Positions 33,060 to 44,014 of a DNA stretch of 64,000 nucleotides are shown here, piece after piece. The position numbers and the translations under genes were made by a program. The stretch comes from an uncultured Bacteroidia bacterium (lineage in GTDB: Bacteria > Bacteroidota > Bacteroidia > Bacteroidales > UBA932): positions 1 through 64,000 of the forward strand of contig CACWOH010000010.1 of the NCBI GenBank assembly GCA_902762435.1, read 5' to 3'. The notes beneath the pieces are model-generated. The model did not search any database. It saw only the letters and a list, made by a program, of their open reading frames with translations, and had not been told where the DNA came from. Position 1 is the first letter of the stretch. Each line of letters begins with the position of its first letter.

Positions 33060-33133
33060 GTGCGGCAGGCAGGCTTGCCTCGTTCATGAGCCACGGGCGG
33101 CTACGGTTCGCTCCGGCAACCTGCCTGCCGCAC
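33060..33133. repeat. Large palindromic element between trpA and citrate synthase
   Basis: GTGCGGCAGGCAGG (33060-33073) pairs perfectly with CCTGCCTGCCGCAC (33120-33133). The interior contains further short inverted repeats and GGTTCGCTCCGG. There is no T-run. It may be a dispersed repeat used as a 3' end for both convergent operons. The core GGTTCGCT also appears in the palindromic insertion in the GH92 gene. Confidence 0.6.
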
Positions 33134-33138
33134 GCAAC

Positions 33139-34497
33139 CTAGCGATCTTCCATTTTTACGTATTCTTTTTCGTCGGTGACGCAGCGGTAGGCGGGACGGA
33201 TGATGCGGCGCCCCTCGAAATTGAGCTCCTCGTTGCGGTGCGCGCACCAGCCCACGATACGGCCCATCGCGAAGAGCGGCGTATAGATCTCCCGGGGGAT
33301 GCCGATCAGGTCGTACACGAAACCGGAATAGAAGTCCACGTTGGCGCAGAGCACCTTGCCGTGGCCCTTCGCGGCATAGACCTGCTCGATGGCCAGCCGC
33401 TCGATCCGCTCCATGAACTCGAACTCCGCCAGCCGGCCCTTCTCGATGGCCAGGTCGCGCGCCATCTCCTTGAGCAGGACCGTACGCGGATCGGACTTGG
33501 TGTACACGGCGTGGCCGATGCCGTAGATGAGCCCGCTCCCGTCGAACGCCTTGCCGGAAACGATGCGCCGCAGCCAGGCGGAGATCTCCCGGTCGTCCGT
33601 CCAGTCGGCGATCTTCTCCTTCAGGAAGTCGATCATGTCGCACACCTTGAGGTTCGCGCCGCCGTGCTTGGGGCCCTTGAGCGAGCCGATGCCGGCCGCG
33701 ATGGACGAGAACGTGTCCGTGCCGGAAGAAGAGGTCACGCGGACCGTGAAGGTGGAGTTGTTACCGCCGCCGTGCTCGGAATGCAGGATGAGCAGCAGGT
33801 CGAGCGTGCGGGCGTCCAGCTCGGTATAGTCGGAGCCCTTGAGCATATACAGGAAATTCTCCGCCAGCGACAGGCCCGGCTGGGCGTCGCGGATGTGAAG
33901 CGAACGGCCGTGATGATGGTGCCGGTACATGTTGTACGCATAGGCGATCGTCGTCGGGAACTTCGAGATCAGCTCGATGCTCTGGCGCATCAGGTTGTCG
34001 CGGGACACGTCGTCCGGGTTCTCGTCGAAGGTATAGAACTCCATCACGCTCCGGGCGAGGATGTTCATGATGTCGTCCCCTTCCAGTTCGATGATGTGCA
34101 GGATCGTCTTCTGCTCCAGGGGCATGTTCTCGAAGATCAGGTCCTTGAAGGACTGGAGCTCCTCCGCGTCCGGCAGGCGCCCGGAAAGCAGCAGGAAGCA
34201 GATTTCCTCATAGCCGCAGCGTTTCTCGGCCATGATGGCGTGCACGAGGTCCTTGACTTCGTAGCCCCGGAAAAAGAGTTTTCCGTCAATCGGCACGAGC
34301 TTGCCGTCCGCGTCGCGGTCGTAGCCCACGACGTTGCCTATGTTGGTCAGGCCCACCAGCACGCCGGTGCCGTCCTCGTTGCGCAAGCCCCGCTTGACGT
34401 CGAGTTTCTTGAACAGTTCCGCGTCGATGCGCGTGCTGCTCTTCATCTCGTCGGAGAGCTTGTAGATGAGGTATTCTTTCTTGGTCTTCGCGGTCAT
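33139..34497 (-). CDS. gltA: Citrate synthase
   Basis: Condenses acetyl-CoA and oxaloacetate; 452 residues. Active-site histidines lie in [15 protein letters not shown] and [14 protein letters not shown], and the Asp region follows. The protein belongs to the longer Bacteroidetes-type citrate synthases. The ATG overlaps the aconitase stop by 4 bases (34494-34497), so translation is probably coupled. No isocitrate dehydrogenase gene lies beside them. Confidence 0.93.
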   Translation of the reverse strand: MTAKTKKEYLIYKLSDEMKSSTRIDAELFKKLDVKRGLRNEDGTGVLVGLTNIGNVVGYDRDADGKLVPIDGKLFFRGYEVKDLVHAIMAEKRCGYEEICFLLLSGRLPDAEELQSFKDLIFENMPLEQKTILHIIELEGDDIMNILARSVMEFYTFDENPDDVSRDNLMRQSIELISKFPTTIAYAYNMYRHHHHGRSLHIRDAQPGLSLAENFLYMLKGSDYTELDARTLDLLLILHSEHGGGNNSTFTVRVTSSSGTDTFSSIAAGIGSLKGPKHGGANLKVCDMIDFLKEKIADWTDDREISAWLRRIVSGKAFDGSGLIYGIGHAVYTKSDPRTVLLKEMARDLAIEKGRLAEFEFMERIERLAIEQVYAAKGHGKVLCANVDFYSGFVYDLIGIPREIYTPLFAMGRIVGWCAHRNEELNFEGRRIIRPAYRCVTDEKEYVKMEDR

Positions 34498-36692
34498 TGC
34501 TTCGAAAGGGTGTTGAGCGCAGAGCCCGCCCGGAACCAGGCGATCTGCTGCGGGGTGTAACTGTGCAGGGCCTTGATGCACTCCTGCGAGCCGTTGGAAT
34601 GGTGCAGCACCACGTCCACCGGCTGCCCGGGGGCGATGCCTGCGCACAGGACGTCGATCCGGTCCTCCGCGCGCACCTTGTTCCAGTCCGCCGGATCGGC
34701 GAAGGTGAGGGCCAGCACGCCCTGCTTCTTCAGGTTGGTCTCGTGGATGCGGGCGAAACTCTTCGCCAGCACGGCGCGCACGCCCAGGAAGCGCGGCTCC
34801 ATCGCCGCGTGCTCGCGGCTCGAACCCTCGCCGTAGTTGTCTTCCGCCACCACGATGCTGCCGGTGCCGGCATCGCGCAGGGCCTTCGCCCGCGGCGCCA
34901 CGGGGCCGGACTTGCCGGTGAAGGCGTCCACGGCGCCCATCAGGAGGTTGTCGGAGATATTTTCAAGATGCCCGCGGTACTTCAGCCAGGGACCGGCCAT
35001 CGAGATGTGGTCCGTGGTGCACTTGCCCTTGACCTTGATCAGCAGCGGCAGTCCGGTGAAGTCGCGCCCGTCCCACGCGGGGAAGGGCTGCAGGCGCTGC
35101 AGGCGCTTGCTGTCCGGGCGGATGACCGGCTCGGGGCTGCCGGCCTGCGGCGCCACATAGCCGCCGAGGTCGTCCACGAAGCCTGCCGGGGGCAGGTCGA
35201 AGCCGCGCGGGGAACGCAGCCAGCAGCCGTCCACCGTATCCTGACGCGGGTCGAAGTCCAGTTCGCCCGCGAAGGCCAGCGCCACCGCCATCTCCGGCGA
35301 GGAGATGAAGGCGTGGGTGTTCGGATTGCCGTCCGCCCGCTTGGCGAAGTTGCGGTTGAAGCTGGTCACGATGGTGTTGCGGCGCGTCGGGTCGTCCGTC
35401 TTGCGCTCCCACTGGCCGATGCAGGGGCCGCAGGCGTTCGCCATCACCTTCGCACCCGCCTCGCGGAGGGTGTCCAGCAGGCCGTCCCGCTCGGCGGTGG
35501 CCCGCACCCGGGTGCTGCCCGGGATGACGATCAACTCCGCCTTCGGCTTCAGGCCGGCGTCCAGGGCGTACCGCGCCACGGAAGCCGCGCGCGAAAGGTC
35601 CTGGTAGGAGGAATTCGTGCAGGAGCCGATCAGGCTCACCTCCACCTTGTGGGGGAAGTGCTCCCGTGCCTGGCGGTCCTTCATGCCGCTCGCCGGGCAG
35701 GCCGCGTCGGGGGTGAAGGGGCCGTTGACATAGGGCTCCAGCGTCGAAAGGTCGATCTGGATGAGTTCGTCGAAATACTGCTCCGGGTGCTGCGCCACCG
35801 CGTCGTCGCAGCGCAGCTCGTGGCTGAGCGCCGCCGCCATCGCCGCCACTTCGGGCCGGCCGGTGGCCATCAAGTACTCGGAGGTGTGCACGCCGAAGGG
35901 GAACACGGAGCAGGTCGCGCCCACTTCCGCGCCCATATTGCAGATGGTGGCCTTGCCGGTGCAGGAGATGTTCTCCGTGCCGGGGCCGAAATACTCGATG
36001 ATCGCGTTGGTGCCGCCCTTCACGGACAGCAGGCCGGCCAGGCGCAGGATCACGTCCTTGGGGGAGGCCCAGCCCTTCAGCGAGCCGGTCAGGCGCACGC
36101 CGATCAGGCGCGGCATCCGGAGTTCCCAGGGCATCCCGGTCATCACGTCCACCGCGTCCGCGCCGCCCACGCCGATGGCCAGCATGCCCATGCCGCCCGC
36201 GTTGGGGGTATGGGAATCCGTTCCGACCATCATGCCGCCGGGGAAGGCGTAGTTTTCCAGGACGATCTGGTGGATGATGCCGGCGCCGGGCTTCCAGAAG
36301 CCGATGCCGTAGCGCGCCGCGGCGGAGGACAGGAATTCATACACCTCCGCATTGGTCCGCAGGGCGTCCGGCAGGTCCTGCTCCGCGCCGCTGCGGGCGC
36401 AGATCAGGTGGTCGCAATGCACGGTGGTGGGCACGCTCACGGCCTCGCGGCCCGTGCTCATGAACTGCAGCAGCGCCATCTGGGCGGTTGCATCCTGCAT
36501 CGCCACGCGGTCCGGACGGAACTCGCCGAAATCCTGCAGCGGCGTCAGCTTGCGCAGGGCGCCGCTGTCATAGAAATGGGAATACAGGATCTTCTCGGAA
36601 AAAGTAAGCGGCCGCCCCAGCGCTTCCCGCGCGGCGGCGACCCGCTGCTGATATCCTCCGTAAAAGGATTTGACTACCTCCGGATCGAACAT
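34494..36692 (-). CDS. acnA: Aconitate hydratase
   Basis: A [4Fe-4S] enzyme interconverting citrate and isocitrate; 732 residues, mitochondrial-type aconitase size. Cluster cysteines lie in [13 protein letters not shown] and [11 protein letters not shown]. Other signatures are [18 protein letters not shown] and [14 protein letters not shown]. The gene symbol is by family only; the mitochondrial-type class is not the E. coli AcnA class. It heads the acn–citrate synthase pair. Confidence 0.92.
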   Translation of the reverse strand: MFDPEVVKSFYGGYQQRVAAAREALGRPLTFSEKILYSHFYDSGALRKLTPLQDFGEFRPDRVAMQDATAQMALLQFMSTGREAVSVPTTVHCDHLICARSGAEQDLPDALRTNAEVYEFLSSAAARYGIGFWKPGAGIIHQIVLENYAFPGGMMVGTDSHTPNAGGMGMLAIGVGGADAVDVMTGMPWELRMPRLIGVRLTGSLKGWASPKDVILRLAGLLSVKGGTNAIIEYFGPGTENISCTGKATICNMGAEVGATCSVFPFGVHTSEYLMATGRPEVAAMAAALSHELRCDDAVAQHPEQYFDELIQIDLSTLEPYVNGPFTPDAACPASGMKDRQAREHFPHKVEVSLIGSCTNSSYQDLSRAASVARYALDAGLKPKAELIVIPGSTRVRATAERDGLLDTLREAGAKVMANACGPCIGQWERKTDDPTRRNTIVTSFNRNFAKRADGNPNTHAFISSPEMAVALAFAGELDFDPRQDTVDGCWLRSPRGFDLPPAGFVDDLGGYVAPQAGSPEPVIRPDSKRLQRLQPFPAWDGRDFTGLPLLIKVKGKCTTDHISMAGPWLKYRGHLENISDNLLMGAVDAFTGKSGPVAPRAKALRDAGTGSIVVAEDNYGEGSSREHAAMEPRFLGVRAVLAKSFARIHETNLKKQGVLALTFADPADWNKVRAEDRIDVLCAGIAPGQPVDVVLHHSNGSQECIKALHSYTPQQIAWFRAGSALNTLSKQ

Positions 36693-36727
36693 AAAGGAAA
36701 AAACACTACTAACTAACTCTTACGTCA

Positions 36728-36735
36728 CAAAGATA
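36728..36735 (-). promoter_or_regulatory. -7 element for the aconitase operon
   Basis: A perfect TATCTTTG on the minus strand, 35 bases before the aconitase ATG. No clear TTTG at -33. Confidence 0.45.
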
Positions 36736-36856
36736 GTGAAAAATTTGATAAATGATACACTTTTTTCAAACTATTTGATATTCAATCACAAAAAAAGTCC
36801 GAACAGGAAGTATTTTTTACGTTTAATAAATAAATGACAGAGTTTTGGCGCAAAAA

Positions 36857-36871
36857 CTTACGATTCGTAAG
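36857..36871. promoter_or_regulatory. Perfect dyad in the aconitase/hydrogenase gap
   Basis: CTTACGATTCGTAAG is a perfect 15-base inverted repeat (CTTACG-ATT-CGTAAG). Flanking GGCGC and GCGCC extend it with an AAAAA bulge. The gap 36693-36997 (305 bases) is otherwise AT-rich and non-coding. The dyad is about 35 bases upstream of the hydrogenase promoter's TTTG, a place for an activator or redox regulator. Confidence 0.5.
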
Positions 36872-36902
36872 CGCCGAATTCACTTCGTTTTTCGGGAAAA
36901 TC

Positions 36903-36934
36903 TTTGCTCAATCCAAGCATTATTCCTATATTAG
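36903..36934 (+). promoter_or_regulatory. Promoter of the hydrogenase operon
   Basis: TTTG (36903-36906), 20 bases, TATATTAG (36927-36934, one mismatch). A leader of about 55 bases follows and ends in TTGGAGGAAACCC before the ATG, one of the few real Shine-Dalgarno sequences in the window. Confidence 0.6.
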
Positions 36935-36997
36935 CGACTCAATAACCGACACTATTACACATTCATAACATTCATCTCAAATCATTGGAGGAAACCC

Positions 36998-37387
36998 ATG
37001 AATAAAATCAAAAATCTCGCGGATCTCCGCAAGATCAAAGAGGGCATGCAAGGCAGGATGTCGATGCGCGAAAAGAGCGACTCCTCCGAAGCCATCATTC
37101 AAATCAAGGTCGGAATGGCCACCAGCGGTATCGCCTCGGGTGCGAAAGAGACCATGAACTACCTCATCACCGAATTGGACAAGCGCCAGATCAAGGCGCT
37201 CGTGATGCAGGTCGGCGACATGGGCTACAGCTACGCCGAGCCCACCGTCGAGGTCACCATCCCCGGCAAGGACCCCGTCGTGTTCGGAGACGTCAAGATC
37301 CCCCGCGCGAAGGAAATCATCGAGAAGTACATCATCGGCGGTGAACTGATCGAGGGCATCCTGCCGGCCAACTACAGATCCATCTAA
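36998..37387 (+). CDS. Thioredoxin-fold [2Fe-2S] ferredoxin homologue without cluster cysteines
   Basis: A 129-residue protein related to the small [2Fe-2S] ferredoxin-like subunits that accompany NAD-linked hydrogenases. The C-terminal half (about 35-125) has the thioredoxin-like fold pattern KVGMATSGIASGAKETMNYL, ALVMQVGDMGYSYAEPTVEV and EIIEKYIIGGELIEG. In cluster-binding relatives the corresponding positions carry four Cys; here they are Ser, Asp, Gly/Tyr and similar, and the whole protein contains no cysteine. It therefore cannot bind a [2Fe-2S] cluster the usual way. First gene of the operon, 17 bases before the flavoprotein gene, with a strong RBS. Structural subunit or regulator are both possible. 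Confidence 0.82.
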   Translation: MNKIKNLADLRKIKEGMQGRMSMREKSDSSEAIIQIKVGMATSGIASGAKETMNYLITELDKRQIKALVMQVGDMGYSYAEPTVEVTIPGKDPVVFGDVKIPRAKEIIEKYIIGGELIEGILPANYRSI

Positions 37388-37404
37388 CCCCCACAGTAAA
37401 GGCT

Positions 37405-39198
<1,794 letters not shown>

Positions 39199-39212
39199 GG
39201 GAGGAATCAAAT

Positions 39213-40988
39213 ATGGATACGATCAAATTGACTATAGACAACCGGGCAGTGGAAGTACCCAAGGGTACTACCGTTTTGAAGGCTGCCGAGCAGATGGGCA
39301 TCAAGATCCCCACCCTCTGCAATTTCGAACTGGACGGCCTCGCGCTCAAGAACCACCCCGGCGGATGCCGCGTGTGCGTGGTCGAGATCGCCGGCCGCCG
39401 CAACCTGGCCCCCGCCTGTATCACCGAGTGTATGCCGGACATGGTCGTCAAGACCAACTCGTTCCGTGCGCTCAACGCCCGCAGGACCGTCCTTGAGCTG
39501 ATGCTCAGCGACCATCCCAACGACTGCCTCCAGTGCCCCAAGAGCGGCAAGTGCGAGCTCCAGGCCCTGGCCGCCGACATGGGCATCCGCGAGATCCCCT
39601 TCAAGGGCAAGCAGTCCCAGTACCCGATCGAGCTTTCCCCGTCGATCGTCCGGGACGCCAACAAGTGCATCATGTGCCGCCGTTGCGAGTCCGTGTGCCA
39701 CGAGTACCAGAGCGTAGGTGCCATCGGCGCCGTCGAACGCGGCTTCCCCGCCGTGGTCTCCACCGCCTTCGGAAAGCACCTCATCGACACCAACTGCGTC
39801 TTCTGCGGCCAATGCGTCGCGGTGTGCCCCACCGGCGCCCTCGCGGAGGTGGACAACACCGGCAAGATCCTGCGCGACATCGCCAATCCCGAGGTCAAGA
39901 CCTGCGTCCAGGTGGCTCCCGCCGTGCGCGTGGCCCTGGGCGAAGAGTTCGGTATGCCCGCCGGCAGCATCGTCACCGGCAAGATCGCGGCCGCGCTCAA
40001 GGCCATCGGCTTCGACTACGTGTTCGACACCGACTGGTCCGCCGACCTTACCATTATGGAGGAAGGCACCGAGGCCGTCGGCCGCTTCAAGAAATTCCTC
40101 GCCGGCGACAAGGATGTCAAGATCCCCATCATGACCTCCTGCTGCCCCGCCTGGGTCAACTTCTACGAGAAGTTCTATCCCGAGTTGCGCGAGTATCCGT
40201 CCACGGCCAAGTCGCCGCAGGGTATGTTCGGCGCCACCGCGAAGACCTATTTCGCGGACAAGATCGGCGTCCCCCGCGAGAAACTCATCTGCGTGTCCGT
40301 GATGCCTTGCGTCGCGAAGAAGTACGAGTGTGAACGCGAGGAACTCGGCGTGAACGGCGATCCCGACGTGAACTACTCCATCACCACGCGTGAGCTGGCC
40401 CGCCTGATCAAGATCTGCAACATCGATTTCGCAAGCCTCCCCGAGGCCGAGTTCGACTCGCCGCTGGGTACTTCCACCGGCGCGGCCGTCATCTTCGGCG
40501 CCACCGGCGGCGTGATGGAGGCCGCGCTCCGTACGGCCTACGAGGTCCTGACCGGCAAGACCCTTCCGAGGATCGACTTCGAGGAGGTCCGCGGCCTGGA
40601 GGGCATCCGCGAGGCGACCATCCCCATCCCGGGCGTAATCGACCTGAAGGTAGCCGTCGCCTACGGCCTGAAGAACGCGCGCGGCATCATGGAACAGATC
40701 AAGGCAGGCAACTGCCCGTACCACTTCGTGGAGGTGATGGCCTGCCCGGGCGGCTGCATCGACGGCGCCGGCCAGCCGTACCACCACGGCGACGCTTCCA
40801 TCATCAAGGCGCGTCACGCGGCCATCTACGAAGCCGACAGGCGTATGCCGCTCCGCAAGTCGCACGAGAATCCCGAGATCCAGGCGATCTACAAGGAGTT
40901 CTACGGCGAGCCTTGCTCCGAGAAGTCGCATCACCTGCTGCACACGCACTACTTCGACAAGAGAATGAAGTTTGACCTTGAAAAATAA
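39213..40988 (+). CDS. hydA: [FeFe] hydrogenase catalytic subunit
   Basis: Reduces protons to H2 or oxidises H2; 591 residues. An N-terminal [2Fe-2S] domain (CNFELDGLALKNHPGGCRVC), a His-Cys [4Fe-4S] region (HPNDCLQCPKSGKCELQ), two [4Fe-4S] motifs (CIMCRRCESVCH and CVFCGQCVAVCPTGAL), then the H-cluster domain: TSCCPAW, MPCVAKKYE and MACPGGCIDGAGQP. All four H-cluster cysteines and the proton-relay Cys are present. The third motif has GAGQP where GGGQP is common. Subunits before and after are NuoF- and NuoE-like, the standard trimer. Confidence 0.97.
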   Translation: MDTIKLTIDNRAVEVPKGTTVLKAAEQMGIKIPTLCNFELDGLALKNHPGGCRVCVVEIAGRRNLAPACITECMPDMVVKTNSFRALNARRTVLELMLSDHPNDCLQCPKSGKCELQALAADMGIREIPFKGKQSQYPIELSPSIVRDANKCIMCRRCESVCHEYQSVGAIGAVERGFPAVVSTAFGKHLIDTNCVFCGQCVAVCPTGALAEVDNTGKILRDIANPEVKTCVQVAPAVRVALGEEFGMPAGSIVTGKIAAALKAIGFDYVFDTDWSADLTIMEEGTEAVGRFKKFLAGDKDVKIPIMTSCCPAWVNFYEKFYPELREYPSTAKSPQGMFGATAKTYFADKIGVPREKLICVSVMPCVAKKYECEREELGVNGDPDVNYSITTRELARLIKICNIDFASLPEAEFDSPLGTSTGAAVIFGATGGVMEAALRTAYEVLTGKTLPRIDFEEVRGLEGIREATIPIPGVIDLKVAVAYGLKNARGIMEQIKAGNCPYHFVEVMACPGGCIDGAGQPYHHGDASIIKARHAAIYEADRRMPLRKSHENPEIQAIYKEFYGEPCSEKSHHLLHTHYFDKRMKFDLEK

Positions 40989-40995
40989 TTGTACC

Positions 40996-41481
40996 ATGTG
41001 TGGACCCCAGATAAAAATCAGTGAAGCCAATTACTTGAAAATCAAGGAAATCTGCGCTTCCTTCAACAACAATCCGGGCGAGCTGATCAATATCCTGCAC
41101 AAAACGCAGGACCACTTCGGCTACCTGCCCGAGGAAGTCCAGCAGGTCGTGGCGGACTGCCTCGGAATCCCGGTCGGCAAGGTGTACGGCGTCGTGTCCT
41201 TCTACAGCTTCTTCACGATGAAGCCCAAGGGCAAGTACGCCATCTCCGTCTGCCTCGGAACCGCCTGCTACGTCAAGGGAGCCGAGAAGGTGCTCGACGC
41301 GCTCAAGAAGGAGCTCAACATCTCCGAGGGCGGCGTGACCGAGGACGGCAAGTTCTCCCTCGACGTCCTGCGCTGCGTGGGTGCCTGCGGCCTGGCCCCG
41401 GTCATGACCATCAACGGCAAGACCTACGGCCGTCTCGTCCCCGAGCACGTCAAGGAGATCCTGGCGGAGTACGCTGACTAA
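40996..41481 (+). CDS. hydC: NuoE-like [2Fe-2S] subunit of the hydrogenase
   Basis: A 161-residue thioredoxin-like [2Fe-2S] protein passing electrons between the flavin and hydA. Four cysteines in the NuoE arrangement: SVCLGTACYVKGA and RCVGACGLAP. The N-terminal helices (ILHKTQDHFGYLPEEVQQVV) are typical. The ATG follows hydA by 7 bases; an upstream TTG would overlap hydA and is less likely. Confidence 0.95.
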   Translation: MCGPQIKISEANYLKIKEICASFNNNPGELINILHKTQDHFGYLPEEVQQVVADCLGIPVGKVYGVVSFYSFFTMKPKGKYAISVCLGTACYVKGAEKVLDALKKELNISEGGVTEDGKFSLDVLRCVGACGLAPVMTINGKTYGRLVPEHVKEILAEYAD

Positions 41482-41503
41482 AACCCCGTCTTTGCAAACT
41501 TTT

Positions 41504-41531
41504 CGGGCCGGCCCTTCCCAGAGCCGGCCCG
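41504..41531. terminator. GC-rich hairpin after hydC
   Basis: CGGGCCGGC (41504-41512) pairs perfectly with GCCGGCCCG (41523-41531). It lacks a T-run and may attenuate expression of the following six genes relative to the hydrogenase. Confidence 0.5.
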
Positions 41532-41547
41532 TGAAATTCCATAGAAA

Positions 41548-41892
41548 ATGAAAATTTCGGAAATCGCAAAACTCATCGACGGGGAGCTCGTCGGAGCTCC
41601 CGCAGACGATACCTACGAGGTCAGGAAGGCCTTCGCATCCGACCTGATGAGCGACGTGCTCCGTTTCTCGATGGAAGAGACGGTGCTGATCACCGGCCTG
41701 TGCAACAACCAGACGATGCGCACCTCGGAGATGTCCGACCTGCGCGTGGTGGTGATCGGCCGCGACAAGCAGCCCGACGAGGAGATGCTCGAACTGGCCG
41801 AAGAGCTGGACATCACCCTCATCAAATCCCGCTACAGCATTTTCAAAATCAGCGGCATCCTGTACGGCGCCGGCATAGAACCCCTTTATTGA
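41548..41892 (+). CDS. DRTGG-domain protein 1
   Basis: A 114-residue single-domain protein of the DRTGG type, a fold also found beside CBS domains and in phosphotransacetylases; ligand unknown. Pattern: MKISEIAKLIDGELV start, ASDLMSDVLRF, VVIGRDKQPDEEMLELAEEL. It begins the second block of the hydrogenase region, after the hairpin, 2 bases before the next gene. A relative is encoded at 43676-44005. A sensory or ligand-binding role is inference. Confidence 0.8.
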   Translation: MKISEIAKLIDGELVGAPADDTYEVRKAFASDLMSDVLRFSMEETVLITGLCNNQTMRTSEMSDLRVVVIGRDKQPDEEMLELAEELDITLIKSRYSIFKISGILYGAGIEPLY

Positions 41893-41894
41893 TA

Positions 41895-42308
41895 ATGCAT
41901 TACACATTTGACATAGAGCGCGGTAACTTCGCCGATGCCGGCCAGGCCTCCAGCAGCGTCAAGCGTGCGCTGAAGCACCTCGGCGTGGATCCCGTCAGCA
42001 TCAAGCGGACCGTGGTGGCGCTCTTCGAAGCGGAGATCAACGCCATCGCGCACGCCTACGGCGGCCGGATCGACGTCGACATCGACGACGGGAAGATCGT
42101 GATGGTGGTGGCCGACCAGGGCCCCGGCATCCCGAACATCGACCTCGCCATGCAGGAGGGCTGGTCCACCGCTTCGCCCCAGGTCCGCGAGATGGGCTAC
42201 GGCGCCGGAATGGGCCTGCCGAACATCAAGAAGAACACCGACGAACTGAAAATCGAGACGGAAGTGGGCGTAGGGACCACCGTCACCATGACCGTCTATC
42301 TTGCCTGA
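41895..42308 (+). CDS. RsbW-like ATP-binding protein
   Basis: A 137-residue GHKL-fold ATPase of the anti-sigma factor/serine kinase kind. N-box VALFEAEINAIAHAYGG, G1 ADQGPGIP, G2 YGAGMGLPNIKK. No dimerisation or receiver domain and no sigma factor gene nearby. It follows the DRTGG gene by 2 bases and precedes the Fe-S protein by 4. It may phosphorylate or sequester a partner in this module; the partner is unknown. Confidence 0.83.
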   Translation: MHYTFDIERGNFADAGQASSSVKRALKHLGVDPVSIKRTVVALFEAEINAIAHAYGGRIDVDIDDGKIVMVVADQGPGIPNIDLAMQEGWSTASPQVREMGYGAGMGLPNIKKNTDELKIETEVGVGTTVTMTVYLA

Positions 42309-42312
42309 CGAT

Positions 42313-43674
42313 ATGGCCGAAAGAGAAACCTATTTCAAACATTCGCTCAAGGTCAACCTCGACCGCTGCCAGGGCTGCACCACCTGCATGCGCTCCTGCC
42401 CCACCGGCGCCATCCGCATCCGGGGCGGCAAGGCGGTCGTGAACGACAACAAGTGCGTGGACTGCGGACAGTGCATGAAGATCTGCCCGCACAAGGCGAT
42501 CTACATCCAGCAGGACGACTTCGCGCAGATCAAGGACTACAAGTACCGGGTCTGCCTCGTTCCGGCCACCTTCATCGGCCAGTTCGAGGAGAAGTACCGG
42601 ACGCGGGAGATCTACGCCTGCCTCAAGAAACTGGGTTTCACCCACATCTATGAGGTGGAGCACGAAGTGGGCTACATAATCGACCTGTACAACCAGTATA
42701 TGGAGGCCCATCCGGAGATCCGGACCTTCATCTCCCCGTACTGCCCCGCCGTGATCCGGCTCATCCAGGTGCGCTTCCCCTCGCTGGTGGACAACGTCAT
42801 CCACGTGCGCGCCCCCTTCGAGCTGGCGGCCCGCGTCATCATCCGCCGCCTGATGGACGAAGGCGCCCCGCGCGAGGACATCGGCGTCTTCTACATCACC
42901 CCCTGCGCCGCCAAGATCGCCGCGGTCAAGTACCCGGTGAGCAAGAAGGAAACCTGCATCGCGGGCGTCCTGAACATGGACTTCCTCTACAACAAGGTGC
43001 AGCTGATGCTCCACGAATCCGGCAACGACGCCGAGGCCATCAACCACGCCCTCACCGCACCCGACGTGCTGTGGCCCCTCGCGGGCGGGGAGGCCTGCCA
43101 TTTCCGCGGCTCGCAGTACGCGGTGGACGGCCTGCAGAACGTCCTGAACTTCCTGGAGAAGCTCGAGGACGAGGCCGTGGACGCCGAGGGCCTGGTGGAG
43201 ATGCGCATCTGCGACCAGGGCTGCGTGGGCGGCGTGCTGGCCACCAACAACCGCTTCGTGGCGCGCAAGCGGCTGGAGAGCCGGGCGCGGCTCTTCCAGC
43301 AGCAGAACCGCACCAAGACCCGCTACCAGCGTTACAACGACCCCGAGTTCTGCCGCTGGATCAACGAGCAGATGGAGATCCCCGAAATCAAGCCCCGCTC
43401 GATCTACAAGCTGGACGACAACTTCGCGGAGGCCTTCAAGATGGCCGAACGGATGAAGAAGATCGAAAAGGCGCTGCCGGGCGTGAACTGCTCGGCCTGC
43501 GGCGCGCCTTCCTGCGCCGCCCTGGCCGAGGACATCGTGCGCGGCGACGCCAAGATGGACACCTGCATCTTCATCAACCGCCACTCGCAGGCCTCGGAGG
43601 ACGCCATCCGCAGCATCTGGGGAGACCGCGTCCGCACCAAGGAAATCAACAACGACCCTGAAAACAAACGATAA
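42313..43674 (+). CDS. Hydrogenase-like Fe-S protein with altered H-cluster motif
   Basis: A 453-residue cytoplasmic protein. Two [4Fe-4S] motifs at the start (CQGCTTCMRSCPTGAI, CVDCGQCMKICPHKAI). The central domain resembles the [FeFe] hydrogenase C-terminal domain, with SPYCPAVIRL in place of TSCCPAW, TPCAAKIAAVK for the second motif and CDQGCVGGVLATNNR for the third. The four H-cluster cysteine positions appear kept, but the proton-relay Cys is Tyr. The C-terminus has a CSACGAPSCAALAEDI cluster motif with one more Cys. It probably senses redox state or H2 instead of turning over quickly; that is inference. Start at ATG 42313, 4 bases after the ATPase gene. Confidence 0.85.
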   Translation: MAERETYFKHSLKVNLDRCQGCTTCMRSCPTGAIRIRGGKAVVNDNKCVDCGQCMKICPHKAIYIQQDDFAQIKDYKYRVCLVPATFIGQFEEKYRTREIYACLKKLGFTHIYEVEHEVGYIIDLYNQYMEAHPEIRTFISPYCPAVIRLIQVRFPSLVDNVIHVRAPFELAARVIIRRLMDEGAPREDIGVFYITPCAAKIAAVKYPVSKKETCIAGVLNMDFLYNKVQLMLHESGNDAEAINHALTAPDVLWPLAGGEACHFRGSQYAVDGLQNVLNFLEKLEDEAVDAEGLVEMRICDQGCVGGVLATNNRFVARKRLESRARLFQQQNRTKTRYQRYNDPEFCRWINEQMEIPEIKPRSIYKLDDNFAEAFKMAERMKKIEKALPGVNCSACGAPSCAALAEDIVRGDAKMDTCIFINRHSQASEDAIRSIWGDRVRTKEINNDPENKR

Positions 43675-43675
43675 C

Positions 43676-44005
43676 ATGACAGTCAAGGACATCATTGAAA
43701 AACTCAACCTGGAGTGCCTCAACGAGGCCAACCTCGATACGGAAGTCACCGGCGCCTACGCCTCCGACCTGCTCAGCGACGTGATGGGCAACGCCCGGAG
43801 CGGGCAGGTCTGGATCACCATGCAGACCCACAAGAACGTCACGGCCATCGCTTCCCTGCGGGACCTCCCCGCCGTGATCATCGTCCGCGGCGGCGTGCCC
43901 GACGAGGACATGCTGGAGCACGCCAAGGACGAGGACGTGTGCATCCTCGTCAGCCAGGAAGCCACCTTCCAGGTCTGCGGGAAACTCTACGAGATCCTCA
44001 AGTAG
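43676..44005 (+). CDS. DRTGG-domain protein 2
   Basis: A 109-residue DRTGG-type protein, paralogous to the one at 41548-41892 (GAYASDLLSDVMGNARSG against KAFASDLMSDVLRF). It starts 1 base after the Fe-S protein gene and precedes the PHP gene by 9 bases. Ligand unknown. Two DRTGG genes flanking the hydrogenase-like gene suggest a hetero-oligomer or two sensing steps. Confidence 0.8.
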   Translation: MTVKDIIEKLNLECLNEANLDTEVTGAYASDLLSDVMGNARSGQVWITMQTHKNVTAIASLRDLPAVIIVRGGVPDEDMLEHAKDEDVCILVSQEATFQVCGKLYEILK

Positions 44006-44014
44006 CGCTTCCGG

